From contig NC_084897.1 of the NCBI RefSeq assembly GCF_958979055.1, forward strand, positions 25,783,128 through 25,847,127: DNA of 64,000 nucleotides, given 5' to 3'. Shown here one piece after another: positions 47,585 through 58,675 of the stretch. The stretch comes from Alnus glutinosa. Lineage: Eukaryota; Streptophyta; Magnoliopsida; Fagales; Betulaceae. The number at the start of each line of letters is the position of its first letter. Within the stretch, counting starts at the first letter, position 1. Below the pieces are notes generated by a model, which was not told the origin of the DNA, searched no databases, and saw only the letters and a program-made list of their open reading frames with translations. The position numbers and the translations under genes are program-made.

Positions 47585-50228
47585 TGCCTGTTTACCTGTA
47601 CAAATTTTCTCTCATCTCACTTTAAAGTGGCAACTATTCAATGATTTCCACTGCATTCTGTAGATAGGCAATCGTCTTTGTAATTTTTCTCTTATTTTTC
47701 ATCCTTTCCTAGTGAAGCGGTTGTATTGATATAGCCTCTAAAGAAGTTTTACTGAGGGGTCATGGATTATAGTCACAAGCATTATAGCTGAATCCAACTT
47801 CAACCTTATTTTCAACTTCATCTGCTGTCATTGACCATAAGAACTTGCATGTTTTTGTTAAATCACCACTTATTTCAAAAACTTTAGCCAATACAAATAG
47901 GTGAATTTAATTATTTAATTAATATTTTAACACTCCTCTTCAATAAGTGAAGCCTAGCACGTAGAATATTTAATTAAAATGAAATGTAAAAGATGTAGAC
48001 AAGGTTCAAACTCATGAACTTTGTAGATCGTAAGGTCCTCCATGTTTTCATTTTCTAAATCATATTATTGGCATGACTAAGATAACTATGTTATGATCCT
48101 CTCCTCAGTTTCTCCATGTCCATATTTGAACCACGTAAGAGCAGTACAGCTTATCTGCAAGCAAAAATGTGTAGTCTCAGACTTTCAGCAAGTTTCCTTG
48201 ATCACTTTGAATGAATTTATACGAATTAACAACTTTTTGCAAATGATTTTGGTTATTTATGTAATATTCAGCTAAACTCACCTTTGTTACTTCCTGATGG
48301 ACCTTGTATGCTAATTTTCTAGAACTATCAATTTGACAATTGATAGTTCTTGAATTTCTGCTCTGGGAGCATCACAGTTCTTGGGTGTCAGTTCTTCCAC
48401 TAAAAGCAGATGTGGCAAATAAAATTTGCTTCATGCTTTGAACCAATCATGTTGATATAAATCCCACAGGGAATGTGTGCTGCATATCATATGAAGACGC
48501 TAAACAATTAAATTTGATCATAGCCAACGTGATAGTGCCAAGTAAATTGTCACATCAATAAGAATTATAATAAAAATTGTAATACTTACGTATAAATGCA
48601 CACTTTAGTGCCAGATCATTTATCAATATGTCGAAATTATGGGTTTGTTCTATTCTTTGGAACATGAAAAGAAGTTAAAAAGAATTAAATTCTTGAAGTG
48701 CATGAGACTTCAAACCTACTATATGAACACATTTGGCTCATCAAACTTGGTGTATTGTTATAAATTGTCTTTCTGTGTGTAACAGCAACCAATCTCACAT
48801 CTCAAGGCATTCGTTTTCAATCAACTTTAGATGTTAGAATTGTTACCATTTGAGCAACATGCTTGTTAAAATTAATGAACGACGTCTAACACATAAAATA
48901 TTTGATTGAAAATAAAAGTGAATGAAAGAGACAAAGTTTGAATATAATATTGGCTCTGATATCATGTTAAATCTTACCATTTATAAAAAAATTAAGCTGA
49001 TAAAAAGTGATGAATCTAATCATTTAATTTATATTATAACAACTTGGCTTCTAAAATCTATAACTATCAATTTACGAAAAATGTTAGTCATACTACTATT
49101 TTACTTGACAAGTATCATAATGTATTTGAAGAGTGTTAGAGTTTTTTTTTTAGTAGCTAACGGGACTCCAATTATATGTTGACACGTGTCAGCAAGTTGT
49201 AAAAGAGTTGTAGATGTAGTTTTACTCTTAATTTATTGGTTTAATTAGTTATAAAAAAATGATAATATTACGCATACAACTCTGTTACAACTTGCTAAGA
49301 CGTGTCACCATGTTATTATTATTATTATTATGAAATGTCATCATGTTATTGAAGTCATGTAAGATTAAATTTTTTTAACACCCTCGAATCACATGTGAAC
49401 AAAAGTTGTGGGTTTTTTTTTTTTTTTTATTATTATTTTTTTTGGCTCATTTCTTAAAAAAATAGGCGTCCCTAATTTAAGATTGATCTCACTTAAAAAC
49501 CGTACATCATTTAATTAAAAAAGAATAAGAATATCAATATTTTTTTTTACAGGTGATGGCAATCTCAACTATAGAGTCGATATTAAATGGTTAAGAAGGT
49601 CCAAAAGGTCAGAATCTTACAATAATTTATGTTGGTTTTATTAAAATTTCAATTATTACTTATTTCTTTCTAATTAAATAGTAAAGATTTTTGTTATTAC
49701 ACATTAAAAGTTAAAGAGTTTTCTAAAATAGTAGATATTAAAATACTAAAACGTCCAACTTTTTTGATTGAAAATAATAATTCAAATCATCAGAAAGTTC
49801 AGTAAGTAATTTTATTTGGACAAAATTTTCTTCTAAATCACGTAAGAAAGGTTTTTTCTAACGGAATCTATTATAGTAATATACTGATATTATTTTTAGA
49901 GTATGTTATTTTTATTTGTATTTTTAATGATGAGTATTACGCATGCTCTTAAATACTTACTTAATGATATGGCAATGAGAATTACTATTGGATTAAACAA
50001 TAAATAAAAGTACACGTGGACATAAATTTTTTATAACTCACATATAAGATTGACATGTGTCCCTTAACATGTGAGAAACACAAGTTATTTAAATAGTACA
50101 TGCTTCTTACATGTTTAAATGACACATATCATTTTTATATGTAGGTCGTAGGAAATTTCTTACAAACCAATTTATAAGAAATTTTTGTCCATATCCAATG
50201 GTGATATTCACTATCATATCAAGAAGAC
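47585..50228. other. Ferredoxin reductase 3' region and AT-rich intergenic DNA
   Basis: The first 200-300 bp is the presumed 3' untranslated region. Beyond it are inverted dispersed-repeat copies (about 47860-48035 and 48860-49040, the latter with GGCTCTGATATCATGTTAAA), (ATT)n near 49313-49331 and AT-rich sequence. No gene recognised. Confidence 0.5.
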
Positions 50229-50278
50229 GGCACTTAAGATGAAAAAAAAAAAAAAAAAAAAAAAAAGGGCACTTAAGA
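50229..50278 (+). mobile_element. TSD-flanked poly(A)-only retro-insertion
   Basis: GGCACTTAAGA is repeated exactly at 50229-50239 and 50268-50278, enclosing only TG, about 25 A residues and a G. It has the same pattern as 19730-19786. Because it is so short, slippage in an A-run next to a chance repeat is possible, though an 11-bp exact match makes that less likely. Confidence 0.65.
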
Positions 50279-50503
50279 ATGAGTTATGAACAAATTTTTT
50301 TCTTTTCATTATTTTAAAGTTAATGTTACTTTAAAATTACCATTAGCTTCGGAATGAATCACTATTGAATTTTATCCAATAAATTTTAAAAACCACCTCC
50401 ACTATACGATTATAAAAATAAAAAAAATTGTTCATAACATTATTTTTTAAGAATATGTTTAGCATTTATCATTTTTAATATAAGTTGACACTGTTCTTAG
50501 AAT

Positions 50504-50535
<32 letters not shown>

Positions 50536-50787
50536 CGTGAAAATCACAAAATTTAAAAACAGATATCAATTAAATTGACAGAATTAAAAACAAAAAAATT
50601 ATTCAAATAAAAAATGCTCGTACGTTAAAAAGAACAAAAGAATTGGTTAAAATAAAGGTGGGGTCCAGGGCTAAGTAGCGTAGACCGAAGACCACCAGAT
50701 GAACACGTGAAACGAAAGAGGATCTAAAAAAGGAATTAGGGAAGAGAATTAGAGAAGCGGAGGCGAGTAGGGTTTTTGCCGTATCAT
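50279..50787. other. Intergenic DNA upstream of the cold-shock-domain gene
   Basis: AT-rich with long T and A runs at 50501-50534. The last 150 bp is less AT-rich and includes AACACGTGAAACG near 50702 (a CACGTG core), possibly promoter sequence for the downstream gene. Confidence 0.45.
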
Positions 50788-50795
50788 TATATAAA
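50788..50795 (+). promoter_or_regulatory. TATA box of the cold-shock-domain gene
   Basis: TATATAAA at 50788-50795, 79 bp before the ATG. It is followed by a CT-rich initiator-like stretch (CATCTCACTCTCTCTGCATT) near 50807-50826 where transcription probably begins. Confidence 0.65.
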
Positions 50796-50866
50796 GACGC
50801 TCATTCATCTCACTCTCTCTGCATTCATTCAATTTTGGTTGAGGGCTAGGGTTGGGGTTCGATCCA

Positions 50867-51613
50867 ATGGCGGAGGAGAGGTCGACGGGTGTGGTCCGGT
50901 GGTTCAACGACGTGAAGGGCTTCGGGTTCATAACGCCCGACGACGGTGGTGAAGATCTGTTTGTCCACCAGTCCGCCATCAAATCCGACGGCTTCCGTAG
51001 CCTGGCCGAGGGCGAGCTTGTCGAGTTCCAGATCGAGCTCGGCGTCAACGAGAAGACTAAGGCCGTTGACGTCACCGGCCCCAACGGATCTCCCCTCCAG
51101 GCCACCAAGAAGGAAAGTTACAGTTACGGCAGGTCGGCACGCGGGGGCGGAGGTGGAGGCTGGAGAAGCGGCGGGGATAGGCGCAACGGCGGGGCCGGTT
51201 GTTACAATTGCGGCGATCCGAGGCACATCGCTAGGGATTGTTACAGAGGAAACCCCATGTCCGCCGGAGGCGGAGGCGGAGGCGGTTGTTACAGTTGCGG
51301 CGAGGTTGGGCACATGGCTAGGGACTGTCCTCGCGGAAACAATGGTGGCGGTGCGTGTTACTCGTGCGGTGGGCGTGGGCACTTGGCGAGGGACTGTATC
51401 GGTGGTGGTGGTGGAGGTGGAGGAGGCGGAGGCGGAGGCGGAGGCGCGTGCTTTAATTGTGGGGAGTTTGGGCACTTGGCTAGGGATTGCCGAAACGGCG
51501 GCGTTCCGGGAAGGTTCAGTGGCGGTGGTTCCGTAGGAAGAAGTGGGTGTTTCAACTGCGGGAAGCAAGGCCATTTTGCTAAAGAGTGCCCTGAGGCCCC
51601 CGACGCTTCTTGA
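50867..51613 (+). CDS. CSP: Cold-shock-domain glycine-rich protein with five CCHC zinc knuckles (248 aa)
   Basis: Intronless. The ATG at 50867 ([15 protein letters not shown]) fits the usual start of this family; the frame is open further left but without conserved sequence. Residues 1-75 form a cold-shock domain with RNP1-like KGFGFI and RNP2-like DLFVHQ. The rest alternates glycine-rich linkers with five CCHC knuckles: [56 protein letters not shown] and [14 protein letters not shown]. The family (GRP2/CSP in Arabidopsis) binds RNA and single-stranded nucleic acid, melts RNA structure in nucleus and cytoplasm, and is linked to cold acclimation and flowering. Knuckle number varies among paralogues; five is intermediate. 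The gene is markedly GC-rich, and GGN runs (about 51397-51450) make its length prone to change. Confidence 0.95.
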   Translation: MAEERSTGVVRWFNDVKGFGFITPDDGGEDLFVHQSAIKSDGFRSLAEGELVEFQIELGVNEKTKAVDVTGPNGSPLQATKKESYSYGRSARGGGGGGWRSGGDRRNGGAGCYNCGDPRHIARDCYRGNPMSAGGGGGGGCYSCGEVGHMARDCPRGNNGGGACYSCGGRGHLARDCIGGGGGGGGGGGGGGGACFNCGEFGHLARDCRNGGVPGRFSGGGSVGRSGCFNCGKQGHFAKECPEAPDAS

Positions 51614-52000
51614 GTATGAACCAAGAAAAAAGAGTAATAGTACATATTCTCTTTTTTTCTTCGTATCTTTGGTTGGTTAATGGTTATACATAGGATGGTT
51701 TTGGCTAAAATGGGCTTTTGATTTTGCGTTTTGGCTGTTTAATCGGCAATTTTTCCCGTCTGCCTAATACACAGATAAGTGATGTTTGTTCGGATAAGAA
51801 TTAGGGTTTTTTTCTTCTCAACTGATGACTGCGGCATAAGTTTCTAATCGAGCAGTTCTTATCTTGGAGTGTGAATTAATCGTGCTGTGTGATGTGATGA
51901 TATGGATTGATTTATCTAATAATCTTTGTTCTTCGGACACTGTTATTGTTGCTTAGGTCTGAATGGGTTTGCAATTTTAAAATGCGTTTGCCGATTGGCT
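51614..52000 (+). other. 3' region of the cold-shock-domain gene
   Basis: Presumed 3' untranslated and downstream sequence, T-rich. No other gene seen. Confidence 0.5.
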
Positions 52001-52009
52001 TTTTAAAAA

Positions 52010-52175
52010 GAGTAATGCTACACACACTTCCACTTCTCCACACCCTTAGGTTGCTTTTAAAACCACCATTGGCTTTGATATAGACCTTTAGTAGATTTTA
52101 ATCCAATATGTGGTTTTAAAAGCCACTAAGAGTAGAGAAATAGGTGTGGAGAAGTGGGTGTGTGTAACATTACTC
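52010..52175. mobile_element. Mutator-like MITE, 166 bp, with 9-bp target-site duplication
   Basis: Terminal inverted repeats of about 35 bp start GAGTAATGCTACACACAC; the other end reads GAGTAATGTTACACACAC when inverted. Inner inverted segments (CTTTTAAAACCAC) extend the palindrome. TTTTAAAAA flanks it exactly at 52001-52009 and 52176-52184. A 9-bp duplication with long inverted repeats fits Mutator-like elements. No coding capacity. Confidence 0.85.
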
Positions 52176-52394
52176 TTTTAAAAATGCACCCATTGCTTCG
52201 GCCATTTTTTAGGTTTTCAAATCGCAATTTCTTTTTAAAATTCAAACTATTCAGTTTTTTATTTTTTCGATATGATTTAAAATTGAACTTTTAGCTGCCG
52301 TACCAAACACATTCTTAGTCTGTTTTGTGCCAATTGTGCTTTTTGTTAATTTTTGTAGATCTCCTTCTTGGTCTATCTTTAGGTTGTTCATATG

Positions 52395-52570
52395 GAGTAA
52401 TGCTAAAAGTCACTCTTTTGTCACTCTTATATCCTTTCAAGAATGATGTGGCTTTTAAAATCACCATTGAACTTGTGATTGATTACTATTGAATTTTGAT
52501 CAAGTGGTGATTTTAAAAGATGCATCATTCTTGGAGAGACACGAGAAGGGCACAAGAGTCACTTCTGGAA
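52395..52570. mobile_element. Second MITE with long imperfect inverted repeats
   Basis: About 170 bp. The left arm reads AAAGTCACTCTTTTGTCACT... CAAGAATGATG... TTTTAAAATCACC and the right arm is its imperfect inverse (GGTGATTTTAAAAGATGCAT... GCACAAGAGTCACTT). The outer GAGTAATGCT resembles the end of the neighbouring MITE. No clear target-site duplication remains, so it is probably older. Confidence 0.65.
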
Positions 52571-53458
52571 TTGTTGTGTTCATCCGATAGGGCTCTCTTA
52601 CATATCTTCTTGTTGAAAATTACCCCTCACCATTCAATTCCTACGCTTGGCCTATTTCCAAAATTCCAAGGTTGTAATGTTCTGGATTTCACTTTTGTTG
52701 ATCTAGGGTCTTTACAGTCGCATTGTTATACTAGATAGAGAATCATAAAGGTCATTCAGTTTTTTTTATTTTGTTTCTGTGATTTTATAAAATGTGTTAC
52801 TAGCTGTAGTGATCAAATTTCAGAATCTGAGGCTAATATTTTGGTTAGTGGTGCTCCATTTTAGATCCCAAATAGGTTTAGTTTTAGTGTGCTATGCACG
52901 ATGTCTTGTGCTTCTGTCTGGATGATATTGATCATAATGATAGTAATGATCGTCTTGGTGGAATGTTGTTCTCCTTTCCCTTCTTCTTCAGCCAATTTTG
53001 TCCCCTCTTCTTTTTTAAATTGTTGGAGGTTGGTATGGACTTTTACTGAAGAAGAGCTTAGAGGCCTAGAGGTTGATTATCGAGTTTCAACAGACTCTAA
53101 AGGCATTGCATAATTTGATAGTTTGGGGATTAGTATATAGGCTTCTAGCTTCTTAGTGGCTACAAAAGAAGCCTTGATCTTTTTGATCTAATGCTCTTAT
53201 GTTTTCCTTTTATCAGAAGGCTATCTTCTGTGGATGTTTCCTTCTCTACAGACGTAAGCTTTGAAACTAGCTCCTAAGTTTTGATTGTTAATCCCCTGTA
53301 TTTTATTAACTCGAGTGCAATCTTCTTTGTTTATATATTTTTCTACTAGCTCATTTTGTTGGTATTCTAAATGAACACCATTTGATTTGTAGATCTCTTT
53401 TGTTCATTGGTGCTTTTAGATACCCGCAGTGCCCCTTTTAAGACATAGTACATACAGG

Positions 53459-53509
<51 letters not shown>

Positions 53510-54780
53510 TTTAATTAAATACAAGTAATGAGTAATTTTTTTTGGGGATTTTTTTAAAAATAAGCTGGTGTACCTATAGAAAAACATTCTCTCAGATGTA
53601 GACTACATTAACAAACATAACCGCATGTTTCATTGGTAGTCTGCCCCACTCGCCAAATTGCATCAAAGGTTTAAAGAAGTGCAATCGCTTTGCCCAAGAT
53701 ATATTTTCTGGAAGCAAACAGAATATTGTTGTCTTAAATATTGTCGGATAGCCAATTTGGCTCTGATCTTGTGATCTTGCATTCTTTGAACAAAAGGGTC
53801 ACCACACTTCTTTTTACACGCTGAATGTTAATCTGTAAACCGAAACTTTTAGTTTTGGCAACAAAAAAATGATGGAAAACTTCCTCTGAACTTTCATTAT
53901 ATTTGCAAGATAAAAGTTGGCTACAAATCAGTTTAATCAAGTGAGATGTGTTCTTAAAGGACGTGAGAAGTACATGCTTTCTTATTAATGCTATTCAAAA
54001 AACATGTGAAAAACACGTGTTATTCAAAAAAATGTGTTTTTCATTTTAAGGGACACATCACTTACAGACTGGTTTGTATCTAATTGCTACAAGCCAATTT
54101 GTAGTTAAGTTCTATTCAAATTTGCAATTACTTCCTTAAACTTAAAAAAATTTCAATTTAGTGTATTCATCTTTTAATTTCGTATGTCCGTTAAATTTTA
54201 ATGGGTTTGTCAAAATTTTCAAAATACCTTTAATTTTTTTAGGGAGAAAAAAAATTGCAAAGATTTAAGTCTTTGTTAGGAATTAACAAAATTTGCAAAA
54301 ATATTCACGTCTCAATCTTTGATTTGATTTGATTTAATTTTTTTTAAAAAAATATGAGTATTTTGAAAATTAAGTAAAGTTTCTCGAAAAATAATTTTAT
54401 CTTTTAACGCCTGTTACATAATGTCATTTATGAATTAACGGGGAAAGAAAGTAATGGTAATTTGGTTTCGAGATTATTGAGGTTGGGCCAGAGTTCTAAC
54501 CTTGTATTAGATCTACTGCAATGGAACTTGGAGATCTTCAAAATCTTTGTTCATGAATTGTTGTGGATCATGAATCCATGGGGGTGTAAATTTTTAGCTT
54601 TTTGACCATTGACCCGCTGCCGACATGATTCCAGTTCATGCGGGTTGGCTTTTGACAGTAGATAGGGGAGGGATTAGATGCGCTTTTATAATTTCTGACA
54701 GAAGTCGACAATGACAAAAGAACTTCAATATTTTCGATGGTTTTCAGCTCAACTTTGCTCCTTTTAATTTATTTATAAAG
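52571..54780. other. Intergenic DNA, no gene recognised
   Basis: Contains a (CT)n microsatellite of about 23 repeats at 53462-53508 and ordinary AT-rich sequence. Short reading frames lack recognisable domains. Confidence 0.5.
53462..53508. repeat. (CT)n microsatellite
   Basis: An uninterrupted CT run of about 47 bp. Confidence 0.95.
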
Positions 54781-54797
54781 GTATTTACAGTTAATTT

Positions 54798-55741
54798 TTT
54801 TTTTTTTTTTTTAACGGATCAGCATGTGCTAACCATTGATACTAAAAAGTTCGAAGACATACAAGATGAGAAATGAGGAATAGACCCCTTACACTCTAAG
54901 TTAGAAGGATCTGACTTAAAAACAGCTGCCTAAGCAGAATTTCAAATCTCACTAGAATTACAATTAAGCCCCCTTACAATAAAAATTCCAATAAAATTTA
55001 AACCACACATAGGCAAACTGTACATAGTAACATAAGGAATACACAACACAAAGGCAGAAAACCCTAAAAAGTCACCGACAGTGGAGTAGGGAGGTAGCTT
55101 CATCGGAGTAACGGCGTGTGTAGGACACGCGTCGCAACCGGAAGCACCCAACAATAGATCCGTCGCCGTAGACTCCAAGCGCAACCAAGCACGGCCTGAA
55201 AATGCAGAGTGTGGCCTACACGCGTAGTCAGAGAGCAAAGACGCCTTGGCACGTGAGGACCACGCGCCGAGTTTCGGAGACCGACACGATCAAAGCTTCC
55301 TGCATCAAGGGCTGAAGACGGCAGGGAACGTGGTTTGGTGGCGCGTGTCTAGCAGAAGTCAACGGTCATGCGTAGATCTGGCTTAAAAAATCCGAGGAAA
55401 AACCGTGAAAGTCCGGCCAAAACACACCGTCGACGACACTAAAGCCGGCCTCACCCCACCTTAGACTTCTTAAGAAGAGCCTTCCTGCCAAAACGGAAAG
55501 AAAAACAAGAAAAAACAAGACAACAAAGCCACCATAGCCCAAAGGGCTAGGGGAAGAACAACCACTACCGGTTCAACCAGGGGGAACAAAACTCTACAGT
55601 CCTAAAGACTGAGAGAACAAAAAACACAGCCGGGAGGAGGGAGGCCCCTCCCTCCCCGGCAAACCAGTCTCTGTAAAGGGGAGGCTTTTTGGTTTTTTCC
55701 CTCAGAAAGGAAGACAAACGACTAGTTTGAAAGAAAAGTTT
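54798..55741 (-). mobile_element. Non-coding poly(A) retro-insertion (about 940 bp) with target-site duplication
   Basis: On the minus strand it ends in ATGCTGATCCGTT plus about 18 A residues. It is flanked by a 17-bp duplication with one mismatch, GTATTTACAGTTAATTT (54781-54797) and GTATTTACAATTAATTT (55742-55758). The body is much GC-richer than the flanks (for example CTCCCTCCTCCCGGCTG) and has no domain I recognise. The tail and long duplication indicate target-primed reverse transcription, as for a LINE-derived non-autonomous element or a retro-copied transcript. Confidence 0.75.
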
Positions 55742-55758
55742 GTATTTACAATTAATTT

Positions 55759-56117
55759 GTTTTGGGGTTTAATATATATATTTTAAAAGTAAAATGGTGT
55801 CGTTTTGAAGCCATATACATTCATACTAACCCTAAAGTCTCTTCACCTGCGTTGTTCTGGACTCCCTCCCCTTCTGTTGTCTCTCTTCTCACCCACCCGA
55901 AAGGTCAATCTCTTCGTCCTTAGATTGTTCTTTTCTCTCTTTGCACAATCACAATCGATCCCTAAACGCATCTTGGTCTTCAACAAAAAACAAAGTCTTT
56001 ATCACATCTCATAATCTTTGTCCGATCATTAGTGGTAGATCGTGCTAGGGGGCTAGTGGGGGTCATCGCCCCCAAGCCCAAGGAAAAATATATATTGCCC
56101 CACTTCCTAAAAGTAGG

Positions 56118-56148
<31 letters not shown>

Positions 56149-56824
56149 AGTAAAGTAAATGTATAATAAATCGTTTTGTAGACGCACTATTTGAATTAAT
56201 TTTCTCACTTTTTAATTTTCAATTTCTAATATATATACTCTTGTTAGACTTGTTAAATGTTTCTCTCCCGGACAAAATCTTCATTGGTTGCAACACTTCA
56301 TCCCAATTACTGCACGAACTCCTTTGCCCAACTAAATTTATTACTATGTTTTGTGCAAGTTGTTTAGTTGTTTTTGTTTTAACTTTTGGATCCTGCTTTC
56401 ATGCCGTTAAAAAAATAACAGCATAGTTACTGTGAAAAATGAACGGCTCAGATTTTACTCAATTTTTTTTTATCCAAACGTTACTACTACTCCTCTTTTC
56501 TCTACACACTTGTGTCCTGATTTTTGTTCTTCTTTCTCTGATTTCGTGTCTTAAGCTTTCAGACTTTTAGTTATAGTTATTTTATAGGATGTTTTGGTTT
56601 TTTTTTTTTTTTCAAAAATAAATTCTATTGGTATTCGTAATTTTTAAAAAATAAATCATGTTTTATTCAACTTTTTTTAATTTTGTCTCAGAAAGTTAAA
56701 CCATTCAAATATCTTTTTCAACTTTATTTTGCCTCAATATTTGCACAGTAAATTATAGTTAAACTTAAATTTTCAAAAAATCGAATACCGAAACATCTCA
56801 TTAGTTTCTTACAATGTGCACCAA
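55759..56824. other. Intergenic DNA, no gene recognised
   Basis: AT-rich, with an A-run at 56119-56145 and T-runs. Short open frames (for example 55805-56014) lack family features. Confidence 0.5.
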
Positions 56825-56859
56825 CACTACAAAAATGCATGCATTTTGACGCGTGTCTA

Positions 56860-57520
56860 CAGTACCCGTTACTGTAGACACGCGTCCAATTTGACACGTG
56901 TCTTTGGAGACACGTGTCTAATTGTACAGCCGTCACAAATTGACACGTGTATTTAATACACGTGTCCAATTGGACACGCGTATTTCATACGCGTGTCCAA
57001 TTGGACACGTGTATTTAATACGCGTGTCAAACTATTTTTTTTCAAATATAATTTTTTTTTAATTAAATAGAATTTCAACAATTAGACACGCGTATTAAAT
57101 ACACGCGTCCAATTTGACACGTGTATTTAATACACGTGTCCAATTGGACACGTGTATTAAATACACGTGTCAAACTGTTATTTTTTTCCAAATATAATTT
57201 TTTTTTAATTAAATAGAATTTCAACAATTAGACACGCGTATTAAATACACGCGTCCAATTTGACACGTGTATTTAATACACGTGTCCAATTGGACACGTG
57301 TATTAAATACACGTGTCAAACTGTTATTTTTTTTTCCAAATATAATTTTTTTTTTATTAAATATAATTTCAACAATTAGACACGCGTATTAAATACACGT
57401 GTCAAACTGTTATTTTTTTCAAATTTAATTTTTTTTATTAAATAGAATTTTAACAATTGGGAACGCGTATTTAAATACACGTCCCGAATTGGGCACGTGT
57501 ACTCAGTACACGTGCCCAAT
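56860..57520. repeat. Left subterminal palindrome array of the CACTA element
   Basis: A unit of roughly 120-130 bp recurs at about 57075, 57223 and 57377 (truncated): AATTTCAACAATTAGACACG, then CACGCGT/CACGTGT palindromes, then a T-run. Most palindromes have the form RACACGTGTATT...AATACACGTGTY. Confidence 0.85.
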
Positions 57521-57680
57521 TGTTTGGTTTCTCCCGGTTAAAAGTTTATTTTTCCCGCTTATATATGTGTATATATATATATATATAATTTTTAAAATTC
57601 AAATAATATAATAATATAATAATAGATTAAATATATATATATATATGTACATACAGATCGGAACCCATTTGGGTTCCGAT

Positions 57681-57681
57681 C

Positions 57682-57743
<62 letters not shown>

Positions 57744-58041
57744 CACAGTTTCGCCGGCCAACGTCCGGCCACCGCGCATCAGCCCTTCCCGCCGGTGAGA
57801 CGCCCTCTCTCCACCTCTCTCTGCTCGGTACAGTGTTCTCGGTCTCTCTCTCTCTACCTCTCTCTCTCTCCCTCTCTCTCTCTCTCTCTCCCTCTCCGTC
57901 ACAGCCGCAGCGGCCAGCTTCCGGCCACCGCGCATCCGCCCTTCCCGCCGGTGAGCCGCCCTCTCTCCAGCTCTCTCTATCGCTCTCTTCCTCTCTATCT
58001 CTTTCTCTCTCTCTTCCTCTCTATCTCTTTCTCTCTCTCTC

Positions 58042-58080
<39 letters not shown>

Positions 58081-58234
58081 CTCTCCCTATCTCTCTCTGC
58101 CTCTCTCTCAGTATCTCTATGTCTCTCTCTCTACTCTCTCTCCCTATATCTCTCTGCCTCCCTCTCTCTCTCTACTCTCTCTCCCTATCTCTCTCTGCCT
58201 CCCTCTCTCTCTGGATCTCTACGTCTCTCTCTCT
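57681..58234 (+). repeat. CT-rich low-complexity core with a duplicated GC-rich block
   Basis: (CT)n runs dominate. A block starting CCGTCACAG and containing GGCCACCGCGCATC and CCCTTCCCGCCGGTGAG occurs at about 57740-57820 and 57895-57975. The open frames across it (for example 57645-58298) only translate CT repeats and are not considered genes. The GC-rich block might be a captured host leader fragment. Confidence 0.8.
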
Positions 58235-58675
58235 CGAAAATAATAAAATTTGGAAAAAAAAAAAACAAAAATTTATTAACCCAAATAAATTTAAATAAAC
58301 AATAACAAAATTAAATTGAAAAAAAATTCCAAATTTGGAATTTAAATAAACAATAACAAAATCAATTTGGATTTTTTTTTTTTAAAAAAAAAAACGTTTT
58401 GACACGTGTATTTAAATACACGTGTCAAACCGTTTTGACACGAATATTACAAATACACGTGTCAAACGGTTTGACACGTGTATTGCAAATACACGTGTCA
58501 AACCGTTTGACACGTGTATTTCTGTACACGTGTCAAAATGTGCAATTAGAGTCTTGCACATCTGACACGCGTAAGACGCGTGTCAAAATACTCGTGGCAA
58601 ACATTTTGACACGTGTACAGTGCCGTACACGTGTCAAAATGCACGTGGCAATTTGACAATATTTTTGTAGTGCAA

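Larger units (their letters stand above)
56825..58672. mobile_element. Non-autonomous CACTA (En/Spm-type) element, about 1.85 kb
   Basis: It starts CACTACAAAAATGCATGCAT at 56825 and ends with the inverse, ATTTTTGTAGTG, at 58672 (12-bp terminal inverted repeat). The 3-bp target duplication CAA lies at 56822-56824 and 58673-58675. Both subterminal regions are arrays of palindromes of the GACACGTGTATTTAATACAC type with CACGTG or CACGCG cores. The middle (57640-58240) is a long CT-rich tract holding a duplicated ~90-bp GC-rich block. No transposase is encoded, so mobility would depend on an autonomous partner. Subterminal repeats are the known binding sites of the TNPA-type protein in this superfamily. 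Confidence 0.9.

Noticed and set aside
50846-51574. Long minus-strand frame over the cold-shock-domain gene
   Set aside because: Antisense shadow of a GC-rich glycine-coding gene. The plus strand carries the conserved domain and zinc knuckles.
57645-58298. Long open frames of Ser/Leu repeats in the CT-rich region
   Set aside because: Any frame through a CT dinucleotide repeat stays open. There is no domain, and the region is the low-complexity core of a CACTA element.
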